A DNA stretch of 64,000 nt from Paenibacillus marchantiae (lineage in GTDB: Bacteria > Bacillota > Bacilli > Paenibacillales > Paenibacillaceae), in contig NZ_CP118270.1 of the NCBI RefSeq assembly GCF_028771845.1, positions 5,890,001-5,954,000 on the forward strand, read 5' to 3'. A program made the position numbers and the translations under genes. The notes below the pieces were generated by a model. The model did no database searches and had not been told where the DNA came from. It saw nothing but the letters and a program-made list of their open reading frames with translations. The first letter of the stretch is position 1. Every line of letters starts with the position of its first letter. Below, one piece after another: positions 63,019-64,000 of this stretch.

Positions 63019-63060
63019 AAAAAAAAGAGACCTAGAGTTCATCGGTATGAACCGACTCTC
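63019..63060 (-). terminator. Terminator after gnd
   Basis: On the minus strand AGAGTCGGTTCAT pairs with ATGAACTCT, and after AGGTCTC a T8 run follows. Confidence 0.8.
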
Positions 63061-63159
63061 CAAGTCCCCTATCTAAGTTTCTGTCCAAGCCCTTCTTCCA
63101 GCCAAGGCCCCTGATTCAGGACACTTTAGCCAAATCTCACGGACTTGCGATATGCGCTA

Positions 63160-64000
63160 CTATTCCATCCAATTGTGGTGGAAGCTGCCTTCTTTGTCCA
63201 GACGTTTGAACGTATGAGCACCGAAGTAGTCACGTTGTGCTTGCAACAGGTTCGCAGGCAAACGCTCTGTACGGTAGCTATCGTAGTAGGACAACGCACT
63301 GGAGAACCCAGGAACCGGAACGCCTTGAGTTACCGCAGCAGCTACAACTTCACGCCATGCACCTTGGTAGGATTCTACAATGTTTTGGAAGTATGGATCC
63401 AGAAGCAGGTTTTTCAGTGCTGCATCTTTGTCATACGCTTCTTTAATGTTTTGCAGGAACTGCGAACGGATGATGCAACCACCACGGAAGATCATGGCGA
63501 TGTTGCCGTATTTCAGATCCCAGCCGTACTCGTCGGAAGCTGCGCGCATTTGGGCAAAACCTTGTGCGTAGGATACGATTTTACTTGCAAACAGCGCTTT
63601 GCGAACATTCTCAATGAACGCTTTTTTGTCACCGGAGAATGCTTCAACCGCAGGTCCGTTCAGGATTTTGCTCGCTGCCACACGCTCGTCTTTCATCGCG
63701 GACAGGAAGCGGGAGAATACGGATTCTGTAATCATGGACAATGGTACGCCGAGATCCAGCGCGCTTTGGCTTGTCCATTTTCCTGTTCCTTTTTGTCCAG
63801 CTGCATCCAGAATGACATCAACCATTGGTTTGCCCGTTTCCGGATCGTATTTGGAGAAGATATCTGCTGTGATTTCGATCAGGTAACTATCCAGCTCTCC
63901 CTGATTCCATTCTGTAAAGATGGCGTGAAGCTCCTCAACGGACACATTCAACACGGATTTGAGCAGGTGGTAAGCTTCACCAATCAACTGCATATCTCCG
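63160..64000 (-). CDS. gnd: 6-phosphogluconate dehydrogenase, 5' part beyond window
   Basis: This gene is cut by the right edge; about 280 codons of its C-terminal part are present. The all-helical dimerisation domain is clear, with GDMQLIGEAYHLLKSVL at the edge, AGQKGTGKWTSQSALDLGVP, FRGGCIIRSQFLQNI and the C-terminal RLPANLLQAQRDYFGAHTFKRLD. It oxidises 6-phosphogluconate to ribulose 5-phosphate in the pentose phosphate pathway; rpe in this window uses the product. The N-terminal NADP-binding domain lies outside. A terminator follows after 100 bp. Confidence 0.96.
   Translation of the reverse strand, partial: GDMQLIGEAYHLLKSVLNVSVEELHAIFTEWNQGELDSYLIEITADIFSKYDPETGKPMVDVILDAAGQKGTGKWTSQSALDLGVPLSMITESVFSRFLSAMKDERVAASKILNGPAVEAFSGDKKAFIENVRKALFASKIVSYAQGFAQMRAASDEYGWDLKYGNIAMIFRGGCIIRSQFLQNIKEAYDKDAALKNLLLDPYFQNIVESYQGAWREVVAAAVTQGVPVPGFSSALSYYDSYRTERLPANLLQAQRDYFGAHTFKRLDKEGSFHHNWME

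Noticed and set aside
1..64000. CRISPR arrays, IS elements, prophage, tRNA or rRNA genes
   Set aside because: No repeat-spacer pattern, transposase, phage structural genes or RNA gene signatures were seen on either strand.

Overview
The window is a stretch of chromosome from an endospore-forming Firmicute, most likely Paenibacillus. The evidence is SpoVM, RemA, CcpA, RqcH, RicF and YtxJ, moderate GC, strong AGGAGG-type ribosome sites, and gene orders known from Bacillus subtilis. The assignment rests on recognised protein families and remembered gene order; no search was run. I see no rRNA, tRNA, transposase, prophage or CRISPR array. The window is mostly housekeeping DNA, with a few unusual proteins and non-coding elements.

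Region 1 (1-26 kb) corresponds to the B. subtilis yloA-yloV neighbourhood. Reading leftward on the minus strand from 23.9 kb it holds: a Ca2+-type P-ATPase, dapF, a homocysteine methyltransferase/MTHFR fusion, yicC, remA, gmk, rpoZ, coaBC, priA, def, fmt, rsmB, rlmN, prpC, prkC, rsgA, rpe, a small membrane protein, and the 26-codon spoVM. rpmB faces the other way, then comes a fakA cut by the window edge. rqcH diverges from the ATPase. Compared with B. subtilis, thiN is replaced by an unknown membrane protein, yloU is missing beside fakA, and dapF and the methionine gene are inserted.

Region 2 (26-44 kb) is mixed. It holds a GNAT acetyltransferase, a PHP phosphoesterase, a LysR regulator, an unknown gene, ylbG and ricF, an XPB-type helicase with a helicase-associated partner, an M20 amidohydrolase, yugN-ftsW, an Asp23 protein, a Ca2+/H+ exchanger, ylaN, an HPr-like protein without the catalytic histidine, an M29 aminopeptidase, a lipoprotein and a GAF-GGDEF diguanylate cyclase.

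Region 3 (44-55 kb) holds rpsD with its own promoter and leader, and a class A penicillin-binding protein with fibronectin-III repeats. The acsA/acuA divergent pair has a perfect cre site between its genes. mtnN, ccpA, ytxJ, a zinc-ribbon protein and a DJ-1/PfpI protein follow. CcpA and its likely target acsA lie within 3 kb of each other.

Region 4 (55-64 kb) holds a NagE-like PTS permease overlapping ptsI, a CoA-binding protein, an unusual EPSP synthase, a rhodanese, shikimate kinase and the start-truncated gnd. Two non-coding repeat-like elements lie here.

The items I would look at first are the XPB-partner gene pair, the His-less HPr paralog, the divergent AroA, the structured rpmB leader, and the two intergenic repeat elements at 59.9-60.1 and 62.8-63.0 kb.
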